Both the position numbers and the translations under genes were made by a program. A stretch of 64,000 nt of DNA from positions 43,759-107,758 of the forward strand of contig CALWMN010000010.1 in NCBI GenBank assembly GCA_944381935.1, in the 5' to 3' direction. This DNA comes from an uncultured Mediterraneibacter sp. Its GTDB lineage: Bacteria > Bacillota > Clostridia > Lachnospirales > Lachnospiraceae. Below the pieces are notes generated by a model. The model searched no databases. It had not been told where the DNA came from and saw only the letters and a list, made by a program, of their open reading frames with translations. Position 1 is the stretch's first letter. Each line of letters begins with the position of its first letter. This document shows positions 1 to 11,317 of this stretch, in pieces.

Positions 1-1474
1 CTGCTTCCATCTTCAGCCTGTCAGTTGGGGAAAGCGCATCCATTCCGACCATTTTCACGATCTCCTCAAGCTCCGCCTCTTCCTGAAGGAGCGTCATCAT
101 CTTCTGGCGTCCTGCCATCCAGTCCGAAGCCACCTCGCCATTGAACCATTTCTCCATATCATCCAGATACAGGGAATAGCTGTTCAGCCAGTTGATCGCC
201 GGGAAATGTCTCTTATACGCCAGCTCGGAATCCAATCCCCAGAACACTTTCACAATACGCAGTGTCGCCTGTGACACCGGCTCGGAAGTATCTCCTCCCG
301 GTGGCGATACGGCTCCGATTACAGACAGGGCTCCCTCCCGGCCTTCTTTGCCTAGGGAGGTCACATGTCCAGCACGCTCGTAGAACTGCGCCAGACGGCT
401 TCCAAGGTATGCCGGATAACCTTCCTCGCCCGGCATCTCCTCCAGGCGTCCCGACATCTCTCTTAGCGCCTCTGCCCAGCGTGAAGTGGAATCTGCCATC
501 AACGCGACAGAATATCCCATGTCGCGGAAATATTCCGCAATCGTGATTCCTGTGTAGATGGATGCCTCGCGGGCAGCCACCGGCATGTCCGAAGTATTCG
601 CGATCAGGACCGTCCTCTGCATCAGAGGCTGCCCTGTCTTCGGGTCCTTCAGCTCCGGGAACTCGTTCAATACGTCCGTCATCTCATTGCCGCGCTCTCC
701 GCAGCCGATATAGACGACGATATCTGCCTCTGCCCACTTTGCGAGCTGATGCTGGATCACGGTCTTGCCGCTTCCGAAAGGTCCCGGAACTGCTGCAACA
801 CCGCCCTTTGCGATCGGGAAAAAGGTGTCAATGACACGCTGTCCCGTCACAAGCGGCATCTCCGGCGGCAGTTTCTTCTTATAAGGACGCCCCCGGCGCA
901 CCGGCCACTTCTGCATGAGAGTCAGCTCTTTCTCCCCATTGTCTGTTTCAACGACAGCGACAACTTCCTCAACGGTAAATTCTCCTGCCCTGATCTCTTT
1001 GACCGTTCCCTTTATCCCGTAGGGAACCATGATCTTCTGCTGTACGAGCACAGTCTCCTGCACCGTACCGATCACATCTCCGGACTCCACTTCATCGCCC
1101 GCCTTTACCGTGGGAACGAACTCCCATTTCAGGTCGCGCTTCAGGGACGGAACCTCCACCCCTCTCTTTAAGTTATTTCCGGAGATCTTCATAATATCAT
1201 CCAGAGGCCTCTGGATTCCGTCGTAAATGCTGGTGATAAGTCCCGGTCCCAGCTCAACGGACATCGGAACCTCCATAGATTCCACCGGTTCGCCCGGTCC
1301 CAGGCCAGAGGTCTCCTCATATACCTGGATCGACGCCTCGTCCCCGTGCATCTCAATGATCTCGCCGATCAGGCGCTGATTCGACACACGGACCACGTCA
1401 AACATATTTGCATCCCGCATCCCCTCTGCTATAACGAGAGGTCCTGCGACTTTTTTGATTACTCCTGTGCTCAT
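1..1474 (-). CDS. ntpA: V-type ATPase catalytic subunit A (3' end cut by window edge)
   Basis: Catalytic nucleotide-binding subunit of the V1 head, which hydrolyses or makes ATP coupled to ion flow through the Vo ring. About 491 codons are present of the roughly 590 usual for the family; the C-terminus lies left of position 1. The P-loop GPFGSGKT falls at about residues 231-238. The long non-homologous insert typical of V-type A subunits precedes it, and the [18 protein letters not shown] stretch follows. The ATG at 1474 shares one base with the stop of subunit F (TAATG), indicating translational coupling. Last visible gene of the V-ATPase operon; subunits B and D are expected beyond the edge. 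Identification is firm. Confidence 0.97.
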   Translation of the reverse strand, partial: MSTGVIKKVAGPLVIAEGMRDANMFDVVRVSNQRLIGEIIEMHGDEASIQVYEETSGLGPGEPVESMEVPMSVELGPGLITSIYDGIQRPLDDIMKISGNNLKRGVEVPSLKRDLKWEFVPTVKAGDEVESGDVIGTVQETVLVQQKIMVPYGIKGTVKEIRAGEFTVEEVVAVVETDNGEKELTLMQKWPVRRGRPYKKKLPPEMPLVTGQRVIDTFFPIAKGGVAAVPGPFGSGKTVIQHQLAKWAEADIVVYIGCGERGNEMTDVLNEFPELKDPKTGQPLMQRTVLIANTSDMPVAAREASIYTGITIAEYFRDMGYSVALMADSTSRWAEALREMSGRLEEMPGEEGYPAYLGSRLAQFYERAGHVTSLGKEGREGALSVIGAVSPPGGDTSEPVSQATLRIVKVFWGLDSELAYKRHFPAINWLNSYSLYLDDMEKWFNGEVASDWMAGRQKMMTLLQEEAELEEIVKMVGMDALSPTDRLKMEA

Positions 1475-1797
1475 TAGCTTACTCCTCCAAACAGAATATC
1501 TGACCCGACTGCCTGCTCTACGGTCTTTCTCACGCCTTCTACCCCGGCTCCTGTATTGCCGGATACACCCGGTATCCGAATAACAGCCGGAAGCGTTTTC
1601 TCCCGATACCGCTCTATCTCATCCTCCAGCTCCGCGGCAGCCGCCTCTGTGATATAAATGATCCCGTAATCACTCTCTGCAAGCTGCTTAAACTTGTCGC
1701 GTGCCTCCTCCCGGGTCTTAACAGGGCAGATGCTAAGGCCTAACGTGGCGAATCCGTAAATACTGTCATAATCGCCGATTACTGCAATCTTATACAT
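1474..1797 (-). CDS. ntpG: V-type ATPase subunit F
   Basis: Small stalk subunit (107 residues, normal length) that binds the central D subunit and connects V1 to Vo. The N-terminus [20 protein letters not shown] is the characteristic Rossmann-like start of the F/NtpG family, and the C-terminal half is a short regulatory tail. The gene overlaps subunit C upstream by 8 bp and touches subunit A downstream in a TAATG junction. Its place between C and A matches the usual clostridial and enterococcal V-ATPase order. No unusual residues noted. Confidence 0.94.
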   Translation of the reverse strand: MYKIAVIGDYDSIYGFATLGLSICPVKTREEARDKFKQLAESDYGIIYITEAAAAELEDEIERYREKTLPAVIRIPGVSGNTGAGVEGVRKTVEQAVGSDILFGGVS

Positions 1798-2761
1798 ACA
1801 TCTCCCTTATCCTTTCCCGGATCGCATTGTCCGGAAAATGGTTTTGCTTTCCGGTCAGAATGATCCGAACTGTCTTGATCTCATTCTCTCTTGCGATCAA
1901 ATACCCCAACAGGGGACCTACAGAAAATGTTTCATATTTCTGTGGTTTCATTGTCTCTATCATACGGTTGTCGCACCAGCGCTCAAAGGCTGACGGTGAC
2001 TCGCGAAGAGCGTCCGCCCCGCCCGCATAGGAAGTGCCCTCCAGATACTGGGCGATCTCATCCATGCCGGATAACGCCGCCTTGATAAGCTGGTCAACAC
2101 TGATCCCGGAACACTGTGCCATTGCGCTTCTCATGAACTCAGCGGATTTCCCCGTCTTCTGGGAGCGCACCGCAATCCTGATATCTGCGATCGCCACTGT
2201 AGTGTCCGCGTAGTCCTCTATGATCTTTTCTCCTGAACGCTTTCCCGCCTCAGATATGGCTTCCAGCGCCGCTTTATCGATCAGGATATCGCAGAGCTGC
2301 CCGTCTCCTGTATGGAGCAGCGTATCAAGCGCCTCCGCCGCTGTCTGGGACATCTTCCCCGGAAGACGGGAGAAGTCCTTGTTCTCCACGATCCGGAGCA
2401 TCTCTTCCCCGGATATGGGGCAGTCATCATAGAAAAGATGCCCGTTTTGCGTCTGCGTACAAACTGCCTTGACGGCAGCCTTCAGGTTATGGTACAGCTT
2501 CGGATAAGAAAGCACATCAAAGACGCTCATATCCGGAGCCACATCCCGGATCACACGCCAGGTCTTCTCTTCTTCCGCCTCCAGCACCTTATCCATATCC
2601 TGCCCGGAGGACGCGCCGCCCCAGCCTTTCTCGACAAGGAACTGCAATGCCTGTTCCACTGTCTTGCACGCCAGAAGCTGCTCGATCGACGCGTCGGTCA
2701 GCAGAGACGTTTCCAGCGCCCGGATGCGCGCAACCGCGTAAGTATACTTTGTATTGCTCAA
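1790..2761 (-). CDS. ntpC: V-type ATPase subunit C (AC39 family)
   Basis: Funnel-shaped linker subunit between the central rotor stalk and the membrane ring. At 323 residues it is of normal length, with the repeated helical AC39 pattern and the YTYAVARIRALE start common in bacterial V/A-type C subunits. The start codon is TTG at 2761, supported by an AAGGAGGG ribosome binding site 8-9 bases upstream; no better in-frame ATG exists near it. The 3' end overlaps subunit F by 8 bp. Confidence 0.93.
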   Translation of the reverse strand: MSNTKYTYAVARIRALETSLLTDASIEQLLACKTVEQALQFLVEKGWGGASSGQDMDKVLEAEEEKTWRVIRDVAPDMSVFDVLSYPKLYHNLKAAVKAVCTQTQNGHLFYDDCPISGEEMLRIVENKDFSRLPGKMSQTAAEALDTLLHTGDGQLCDILIDKAALEAISEAGKRSGEKIIEDYADTTVAIADIRIAVRSQKTGKSAEFMRSAMAQCSGISVDQLIKAALSGMDEIAQYLEGTSYAGGADALRESPSAFERWCDNRMIETMKPQKYETFSVGPLLGYLIARENEIKTVRIILTGKQNHFPDNAIRERIREMYV

Positions 2762-2787
2762 AACAAACCCTCCTTGCCGGCTGCGCC

Positions 2788-3381
2788 CTATCCGAACAGC
2801 ATCCTGTTCACTTTATCTGACAGTTCTTCCCTCTTTGAGTCGAACACTGCCTTTATCGTACAGTTTTCCTCAATGCCTCCATAGACAAGCAGGAATCCCC
2901 CGTCTGTCTCCTTCGGTTCATCGGACAGCGCCAGGCTTCCGCCCTTCGCTGCGGCAATTGTCTTAATCTTCCCCGAAAATCCTTCGGGCATCCGCTTAAG
3001 ATCCTTTTCCGAGAAACAGATCACCCCGTCCTCCGGGAGTGCATATCTCTCAAGCAGCTTCTCAAGCAGGTCAAAATATTGCTCATCGCCCAGATCCATC
3101 ACTTTGTCATATGCCTTGCCAAGCACTTCCCGTATGGCATCCTGCTTCGCGGAGAGGATTGCCTGCTTCCTGCGCATATCGGATGCGGACTTCGCACGGC
3201 CGGCATAGTCCTCTGCTTCACGGCATGCCTTTGCCCGGATTTCTGCGGCCTCTTTGCCCGCTTCTTCCCGCGCCTTTTCCAGCACGCTGTCCGCCTCTCC
3301 TTTCGCCCGGTCCAGGATCTCCTGTGCAGACTGCTCTGCTTCTTTGAGAATCTGGGTTTTCATTTTATCCAGTCCACTCAT
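2788..3381 (-). CDS. ntpE: V-type ATPase subunit E
   Basis: Peripheral stalk subunit that, with the G/H-type coiled coil, holds the V1 head still. It has 197 residues: the first 110 are a long charged helix rich in Ala, Glu and Lys, and the C-terminal part is the globular vATP-synt_E domain (GGFLLVYGGIEENCTI is the recognisable patch). AAAGGAG precedes the ATG by about 9 bases. It lies between subunits K and C in the operon. Confidence 0.93.
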   Translation of the reverse strand: MSGLDKMKTQILKEAEQSAQEILDRAKGEADSVLEKAREEAGKEAAEIRAKACREAEDYAGRAKSASDMRRKQAILSAKQDAIREVLGKAYDKVMDLGDEQYFDLLEKLLERYALPEDGVICFSEKDLKRMPEGFSGKIKTIAAAKGGSLALSDEPKETDGGFLLVYGGIEENCTIKAVFDSKREELSDKVNRMLFG

Positions 3382-3396
3382 GTTTCCGCACTCCTT

Positions 3397-5888
<2,492 letters not shown>

Positions 5889-5927
5889 AGTCTTATCCCC
5901 TCCTTTTCTGTCTGGTTCTTCATACTC

Positions 5928-6236
5928 TTACACAAGATTTGAAACAACAAGGTCAACTGCTTCCGCTTCCATCCCTGCCGCCCTGGCCTTCAAATCCCGG
6001 ATCATCCCTTCCTGTTCCTTTCGCGCAGCCTCTTCTTCCTTTGCCGCATCTTTTTTCGCCTGCTCCAGCCGGTCGGCTCTCTCCTGCTGCGCCGCCTTAA
6101 GTATCTCTGTCTTTACTTCGGATGCTTTACGCTCCGCGGCTTCACAGAGCCGCTTTCCCTCTTCCTGCGCGTCTCTGATTACAGAATCCGCCTTTCCTTC
6201 TGTTTCCCGAATCGACTGGATCGTCTCTTCTACCAT
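5928..6236 (-). CDS. ntpF: V-type ATPase G/H-like peripheral stalk subunit
   Basis: Small (102 residues) and almost entirely charged and helical (Glu, Lys, Ala, Arg), with no globular part. It is the first gene of the V-ATPase operon. This composition and position match the subunit G/H (NtpF) family, whose coiled coil pairs with subunit E to form the peripheral stalk. The ATG at 6236 is preceded by AGGTGG at about 9 bases. Assignment rests on context and composition more than on specific motifs. Confidence 0.8.
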   Translation of the reverse strand: MVEETIQSIRETEGKADSVIRDAQEEGKRLCEAAERKASEVKTEILKAAQQERADRLEQAKKDAAKEEEAARKEQEGMIRDLKARAAGMEAEAVDLVVSNLV

Positions 6237-6362
6237 AACTTTTCCACCACCTTTCCCTCCTTTTTCTTATGTCATGTTATCTTTTGTCAATTATCTTTTC
6301 CAATCCTCCCGGTTCCATACAAAAAGTCTTTTTGACACAATTTTAACATTTGACATAGGCTC

Positions 6363-6391
6363 ATTATATACTACGCTGGTAAATATTTCAA
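6363..6391 (-). promoter_or_regulatory. Sigma-A promoter of the V-ATPase operon
   Basis: On the minus strand TTGAAA (6386-6391) and TATAAT (6363-6368) are separated by exactly 17 bases. The predicted start point is near 6356, giving a leader of about 120 nt before the G/H gene. It lies just after the trmL stop codon, so the V-ATPase operon has its own promoter. Confidence 0.8.
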
Positions 6392-6397
6392 AACATT

Positions 6398-6922
6398 TTA
6401 TCTATTTTTCGCCCTGCTTTCGACAGTCCCCTGCCATTTCAGCCTGTGGAGCTCCCCTTCTGTCCTCATTCCCCCGAACTCTCCCTGCCGCAGCGCTTCG
6501 TACAGAATGACTGCCACAGAGTTTCCCAGGTTCAGGGAACGGATATCCCCGACCATAGGGATCCTCACGCAGTTTTCCTGATTTTCAAGGAGGATTTCCT
6601 CGGGAATCCCGGCGCTTTCCTTGCCAAACATAATGTAGCAGTCTTCCTCATATGAGATTTCCGTATAGACTTTCTGCGCTTTGGTCGTCGCCATATAAAC
6701 CTTCGCCCCGGGATTTTTCTCCTGAAAATCCGCATAGTCGGCATATGTGGTCACGTCAAGGTCTTTCCAGTAATCCATCCCGGCACGCCGGAGTGCCTTT
6801 TCACTCAGTTTGAACCCGAGCGGCTCGATCAGGTGAAGCCGGGTTCCCGTTGCCACACAGGTCCTGCCGATGTTCCCCGTATTCGCCGGGATCTCCGGCT
6901 CTAACAAAACGATATTTAACAT
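6398..6922 (-). CDS. trmL: tRNA (cytidine/uridine-34 2'-O)-methyltransferase TrmL
   Basis: SPOUT-class methyltransferase that 2'-O-methylates the wobble base of tRNA-Leu using S-adenosylmethionine. It has 174 residues, slightly longer than the E. coli protein. The start MLNIVLLEPEIPANTGNIGR is a family signature, FGKESAGIPEEIL follows, and NLGNSVAVILYEALRQ forms the C-terminal trefoil-knot SAM site. It sits 9 bp behind the aminotransferase gene, so it is probably the last gene of that transcript. Identification is strong. Confidence 0.95.
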   Translation of the reverse strand: MLNIVLLEPEIPANTGNIGRTCVATGTRLHLIEPLGFKLSEKALRRAGMDYWKDLDVTTYADYADFQEKNPGAKVYMATTKAQKVYTEISYEEDCYIMFGKESAGIPEEILLENQENCVRIPMVGDIRSLNLGNSVAVILYEALRQGEFGGMRTEGELHRLKWQGTVESRAKNR

Positions 6923-6931
6923 AGTCTCTCC

Positions 6932-8101
6932 CTACTGCTCATTTCTCAGACGCTGTATAAAGCTGCCCACTCTTCCCAGCGCTTCTTTCAGGTCCTCCAG
7001 GGAATATGCGTAGGAAATCCTCAGAAACCCTTCCCCACATTCTCCAAATGCTGTCCCCGGAACGACCGCAACCTTTTCTTCCTGCAGGAGCCTCGTAGCG
7101 AACTCATCCGACGGCATCTTAAATTCCTGTATGCTCGGAAATACATAGAATGCCCCGTAAGGCTCAAAACATTCCAGTCCCATCCTTGCAAATTCATGCA
7201 TCAGGAAGCGTCTCCTCTGATTATAGGATCTGCGCATCTCTTCCACTTCATTCTCACAGTTCCTCAGTCCTTCCACCGCCGCATACTGGCTGGTCGTCGG
7301 GGCACACATGATCGCGAACTGGTGCAGCTTGATCATCTGCTCGATGATAACTTCCGGGCCGCAGCAGTAACCGAGCCGCCATCCGGTCATCGCAAAACCT
7401 TTGGAAAACCCGTTGATGACGACCGTTCTCTCCCTCATTCCGGGGAGCGAGGCAATGGAGACATGCCCTCCTTTATAGGTCAGCTCCGAATAGATCTCGT
7501 CAGAAATAACATACAGGTCATGCTCCCGGATGAACTCTGCGACCGGTTCCAGGTCTTCTTCTGTCATGATTGACCCCGTAGGATTGTTCGGGAACGGCAT
7601 AATAAGTACTTTTGTTTTCGGCGTCGTATACTTCTCAAGGTCTTCCACAGTCAGCTTAAACTCGTTCTCATACTGGAGGGGGATCACAACCGGGACTCCG
7701 TCCGCCATCACCGCACACGGAACATAGGACACGTAGCTTGGCTGGGGAACCAGCACCTCATCCCCAGGATCAAGCATGCAGCGAAGCCCTATGTCGATTG
7801 CCTCGCTTCCTCCTACTGTGACCAGAGTCTCCTTATGCGGATCATAGGAAACATGTATTTTCCGCTCCAGATACTTGCAGATCTCGTCTCTCAGCTCCTG
7901 AAGCCCCGCGTTGGATGTATAAAATGTGCGCCCTCTCTCGAGCGAAAAGATTCCTTCCTCCCGTATCCTCCAGGGGGTATCAAAATCCGGTTCTCCCACT
8001 CCAAGCGAGATGGCGTCCTCCATCTCGTTTGCAACATCAAAAAATTTCCGGATCCCGGAAGGTTCTATCCCTGTGATCTTCTTTGATAATGGATTTCTCA
8101 T
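6932..8101 (-). CDS. PLP-dependent class I/II aminotransferase
   Basis: Fold-type I aminotransferase of 389 residues. SLGVGEPDFDTP lies near the N-terminus, NPTGS in the middle, and the PLP lysine is Lys234 in NGFSKGFAMTGWRLGY. The substrate is uncertain: the closest resemblance is to PatA/AspC-like enzymes acting on aromatic or other large amino acids. I chose the ATG at 8101, which shares its A with the TGA of the upstream Lrp gene (TGATG); a GTG directly before it is also possible. Tight coupling to an Lrp/AsnC regulator suggests amino-acid-responsive expression. Confidence 0.9.
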   Translation of the reverse strand: MRNPLSKKITGIEPSGIRKFFDVANEMEDAISLGVGEPDFDTPWRIREEGIFSLERGRTFYTSNAGLQELRDEICKYLERKIHVSYDPHKETLVTVGGSEAIDIGLRCMLDPGDEVLVPQPSYVSYVPCAVMADGVPVVIPLQYENEFKLTVEDLEKYTTPKTKVLIMPFPNNPTGSIMTEEDLEPVAEFIREHDLYVISDEIYSELTYKGGHVSIASLPGMRERTVVINGFSKGFAMTGWRLGYCCGPEVIIEQMIKLHQFAIMCAPTTSQYAAVEGLRNCENEVEEMRRSYNQRRRFLMHEFARMGLECFEPYGAFYVFPSIQEFKMPSDEFATRLLQEEKVAVVPGTAFGECGEGFLRISYAYSLEDLKEALGRVGSFIQRLRNEQ

Positions 8102-8604
8102 CACGGCGTCACCAGCATCCTTTCCGACTCTTTGCGCGGAACCATAACAGTCCCGTGGTCTTTGTATTTTTTCAGGATAAAGTGTGTCGCTGTGCTGATC
8201 ACCTCATCGATCGGGGACAGCTTTTCCGACACGAATTTAGACACTTCCTTGAGGGTTTTTCCTTCCAGCGTGACAAGAAGGTCATAGCTTCCGGATATCA
8301 GATAAACGGCATAGACCTCCGGATAGTTATATATCCTCTCCGCAATCCTGTCAAACCCCCTGTTCCTCTGCGGCGTCACGCGCACTTCAATCAATGCCGT
8401 AACCTTCTCCACTCCCGCCTTGTCCCAGTCGATCAGTGTATGATATCCGCAGATGATCTTTTCCTGTTCCATTTCCGCTATCTCATTTGCCACGTCTGTC
8501 TGGCCGACTCCCAGCAGGACAGCCAGCTCTCCCAGATCGATCCGGCTTTTCCCCTCCAGCGTTTTCAATATTTCCAGTCTCAGAGTTTCTTTTTTCTCAT
8601 GCAT
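8101..8604 (-). CDS. Lrp/AsnC family transcriptional regulator
   Basis: 167 residues: an N-terminal winged helix-turn-helix (RLEILKTLEGKSRIDLGELA, residues about 8-50) followed by a RAM/AsnC effector-binding ligand domain (VYLISGSYDLLVTLEG). Family members bind amino acids and control their metabolism. GGGAGG precedes the ATG by about 9 bases. It is cotranscribed with the aminotransferase and most likely controls that gene; its own binding site was not identified. The ligand is unknown. Confidence 0.92.
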   Translation of the reverse strand: MHEKKETLRLEILKTLEGKSRIDLGELAVLLGVGQTDVANEIAEMEQEKIICGYHTLIDWDKAGVEKVTALIEVRVTPQRNRGFDRIAERIYNYPEVYAVYLISGSYDLLVTLEGKTLKEVSKFVSEKLSPIDEVISTATHFILKKYKDHGTVMVPRKESERMLVTP

Positions 8605-8632
8605 GATATTTTACCTCCCAATCTGCTATGAT

Positions 8633-9661
8633 TCACTCTACAGCAGTGCGCGCTGCCTGCCATCTTGCCAGCTCATCCGGAGCCGGCTTTTCCAGATACC
8701 TGATTTCCTCTCCGCTTGTGACCGTCCGCACATTCTGCGCCTTTACGACCCCAAGCCTGCCGGCTCGTGCGCCGGCCCCCTTAAGAATATCCAGGACATC
8801 CTCTGCGCAGTCTGTCACAAGCAGGAAGCTCCCGGCAGACGTCATCTGATATGGATTCAGCTGGAAGAACTCGCAGATCTCCACCGTCTCCTGTTTCAAT
8901 GCCATAGACGCCAGATCTGCTTCCACACCCACATTCGACGCTTCCGCCAGCTCCCACAGCGCGGCGAAAATCCCGCCGCTTCCGATCTGCTGCACAGCCG
9001 ACACCATATCCCTTTGCCCGCCTGTTCCATTCCCGGCACACACTTTCCAGATGGTATCCGGCATCACAAGCGCTCTCTTAAGCGCTTTCGCACCGGCAAG
9101 AAACGAGGGCACAAACCGTTTGGAGAGTTCTTCTTCCTCTTCTTCCATGATTCTCAGCATGCCTTCCAGTCCCGTATAGCCGCAAAGTAGTATCTCCTGT
9201 CCCGGTCTCGCCCCGCCGACCCAGATCCCCGGGGATTCTGCTGCTGTCCCCACTGCCTGGACAACAACCGTAATGCATATGACAGACGGTATGACCTCCG
9301 CCTGGACGCCTGCAATGTGCAGCCCCATTTCCTCTGCCGCATCCCGCAGCCCCTGTACGGCCGCTCTCAGGGTTCCCTCCTCTTCTTCCGGCGGCATCAG
9401 GACAGTAGCCGAGAGCGCCTCAGGCATGTATCCTGCCGCAGCCACATGCCCTGCCGCCTCAAGCGCGGCATAGTACCCGACCCTTCCTGTCCTTCCGTAT
9501 GCCTGCGCCTGCGCACAGCTAAGAAAGCTTCTGCCTCTGCCTTCCAGAACAGAATATTTCTGCTCGCCGGAAGGAGTGAACACATCCTGTGCTTTCTTTA
9601 TATGAAGTTCCCTTCCCACATTCCTGCGCCATACGGTCTGTGTAACTTTTCCCGGTTTCAT
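8633..9661 (-). CDS. HypE/AIR-synthase-like protein
   Basis: 342 residues. The C-terminal half resembles the second domain of the AIR synthase/HypE/ThiL superfamily: ARPGQEILLCGYTGLEG, then GSGGIFAALWELAEASNVG and a final sandwich fold. The N-terminal half is divergent and I do not see the usual Asp-rich ATP-Mg motifs. The superfamily activates substrates with ATP, but no hydrogenase genes are nearby, so a HypE role is not supported. It overlaps VanW upstream by 4 bp (ATGA). Function unknown. Confidence 0.75.
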   Translation of the reverse strand: MKPGKVTQTVWRRNVGRELHIKKAQDVFTPSGEQKYSVLEGRGRSFLSCAQAQAYGRTGRVGYYAALEAAGHVAAAGYMPEALSATVLMPPEEEEGTLRAAVQGLRDAAEEMGLHIAGVQAEVIPSVICITVVVQAVGTAAESPGIWVGGARPGQEILLCGYTGLEGMLRIMEEEEEELSKRFVPSFLAGAKALKRALVMPDTIWKVCAGNGTGGQRDMVSAVQQIGSGGIFAALWELAEASNVGVEADLASMALKQETVEICEFFQLNPYQMTSAGSFLLVTDCAEDVLDILKGAGARAGRLGVVKAQNVRTVTSGEEIRYLEKPAPDELARWQAARTAVE

Positions 9662-11190
9662 TCTTCATCGTCCCCTGTGATCTCTGCGATCGTCTCACGG
9701 ATCACGTCCTCATCCTGTGTCACGATCGCGTCGTTCATTCTCTGTGTATCTTCTTCATTGTCCGACGCCGTACCCACGGCAATTGTCTCCCCGCTGGCAT
9801 TGTACTGGCTGTAATTTACCGTATCACGGCTGACCTCTTCCCCGTTTTCGTATACGATTTTCCACAGTTGGGCAGTAAGGCCCTCCCTTCCTGAGCTTCT
9901 CGTATACATTTCCCCGATACTGTCATCCGTGGCGACATATCTCGGCTCGTCGGATTCTGTCGTTTCGATCGTCTCGCTCTCAAACTCAATGGTACGGTTC
10001 TCATCCCGCGTTTCCCTGCCGTATATGTTGAACCGGATGTTCCCGTCCGCCAGCACTGCTTCTATATAGACCGGGTCCTCCTTATTATTCTTGAACTTAA
10101 GATCCTTCACGTCATCCGCAATTGCGGCGTCCATAGAAGGTTCCACATATGACACGGTCATGGAGTGTGCATATCTCTCCGTGATCTCCAGTTCTGCCAG
10201 GAGAAGCGCATCATACAGTGTTGTCGACACCTGGCAGATGCCTCCGCCCATAGAATCGACCACTTCTCCGTTCTCATAGGACGCTGCCATAGCATAGCCG
10301 TTCTCCTCTGTATACGGCTCCATCAGGGCATTGACCGAGACCTCCTCTCCCGGCTGGACAAGATTCCCGCCTACATGGCGCGCCCCTGACTCTACATTCT
10401 TTCTGCGGCCCTCACCGCTGTCCCCATAATACGTGCTGTATGTGCCGAGGATATCCGTGATCCCGCTTAAATCCTCCGCCGTGATATCCGCATCCTCATA
10501 GCTGACTTCCGCCTGGACACTTCCGCCTTTCTTATTCCAATCTCCGCTGATCAGGCTGTTAATATTTGCCACTGTCTTTTCCATGTCAAGGACTTCGCCC
10601 TGTTCATCCTCCGTCACAGTGGAAGCTCCATCCTCCTGGGTCAGCGTGGCGTTGACCGGACTTTTCAGGAGGCTGCCAAGCTGCTTTGTAAGTTCTTCCC
10701 CTGCCGATTCCTCCGTAACCTGATATTCAATCGGAAAATTTTTACTGTTCTCGTTCTTCTCTGCGCGTTTGAGTATCTTGTAACATTCGACGGCATCTCC
10801 CTTCTTCCCGTAGTCCACAGCCTCCTGTACGATGCTGTCGAGATCTTTTACAGACATGCCAAGCGCCTGCAGCGTCGTCACTGCCTGGGTTCCGTTCTTC
10901 AGCGTGAGGGTGATCTCCTCCCCGCCATATGCCTGCATTGCCGCGTTCACTGCATCTGCCGCTTCCCCGGCAGTCATCCCGGACACGTCCGTCTCTCCGA
11001 TCGAGATGCCGCTTATAATGATATCCGGGTCATAGCTGTCAATCGTTCTCCTGATCATGGTCTGTATGGCTGCTATCACTGCGAGGGCGCATACGACAAC
11101 GGCAGCCAGTACCAAGGCTGTTCTTTTCTGTGATTTCTTTATGTCCTTCTTATTCCCGGCTCTTTTATCCTGCCTTTTCCTATTCGTCAT
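9658..11190 (-). CDS. VanW family cell-wall-associated protein
   Basis: 510 residues: a Lys/Arg-rich cytoplasmic start, one membrane anchor at about residues 26-46, then an extracellular part with two peptidoglycan-binding-4/YoaR-type repeats and a VanW domain. The VanW signature is GGGICQVSTTLYDALLLAEL. A Glu/Asp-rich tail follows. The biochemical role of VanW domains is not established; they occur with vancomycin-resistance and cell-wall genes. It is flanked by a 33-residue membrane peptide upstream and the HypE-like gene downstream, both on the same transcript. Confidence 0.92.
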   Translation of the reverse strand: MTNRKRQDKRAGNKKDIKKSQKRTALVLAAVVVCALAVIAAIQTMIRRTIDSYDPDIIISGISIGETDVSGMTAGEAADAVNAAMQAYGGEEITLTLKNGTQAVTTLQALGMSVKDLDSIVQEAVDYGKKGDAVECYKILKRAEKNENSKNFPIEYQVTEESAGEELTKQLGSLLKSPVNATLTQEDGASTVTEDEQGEVLDMEKTVANINSLISGDWNKKGGSVQAEVSYEDADITAEDLSGITDILGTYSTYYGDSGEGRRKNVESGARHVGGNLVQPGEEVSVNALMEPYTEENGYAMAASYENGEVVDSMGGGICQVSTTLYDALLLAELEITERYAHSMTVSYVEPSMDAAIADDVKDLKFKNNKEDPVYIEAVLADGNIRFNIYGRETRDENRTIEFESETIETTESDEPRYVATDDSIGEMYTRSSGREGLTAQLWKIVYENGEEVSRDTVNYSQYNASGETIAVGTASDNEEDTQRMNDAIVTQDEDVIRETIAEITGDDEE

Positions 11191-11215
11191 TCATATCAGC
11201 TCCAGACACTTCCTG

Positions 11216-11317
11216 TTATACCAGATATGGTATTACCATCGTTGCTACCATTGCAATGATCACGACCATAATGATAATAGATATGATCCTTCTCACTTTT
11301 TTATCATAAAAATTCAT
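11216..11317 (-). CDS. 33-residue single-pass membrane microprotein
   Basis: A short ORF beginning MNFYDKKVRRII, with a basic N-terminus and one membrane helix of Ile, Val, Met and Ala, ending IPYLV. It starts inside the stop codon of the radical SAM gene (ATGA overlap) and has an AAAGGAACG site about 11 bases upstream, so it is very likely translated by coupling. It is followed 25 bp later by the VanW gene. The positive-inside start suggests an N-in topology. No family recognised; a role as partner of VanW or the radical SAM protein is conjecture. Confidence 0.65.
   Translation of the reverse strand: MNFYDKKVRRIISIIIMVVIIAMVATMVIPYLV

Noticed and set aside
11314-11317. RiPP precursor adjacent to the radical SAM gene
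   Set aside because: The adjacent 33-residue product is a hydrophobic single-pass helix with no leader/core features. The radical SAM protein is of the B12-binding type without a visible peptide-recognition domain.
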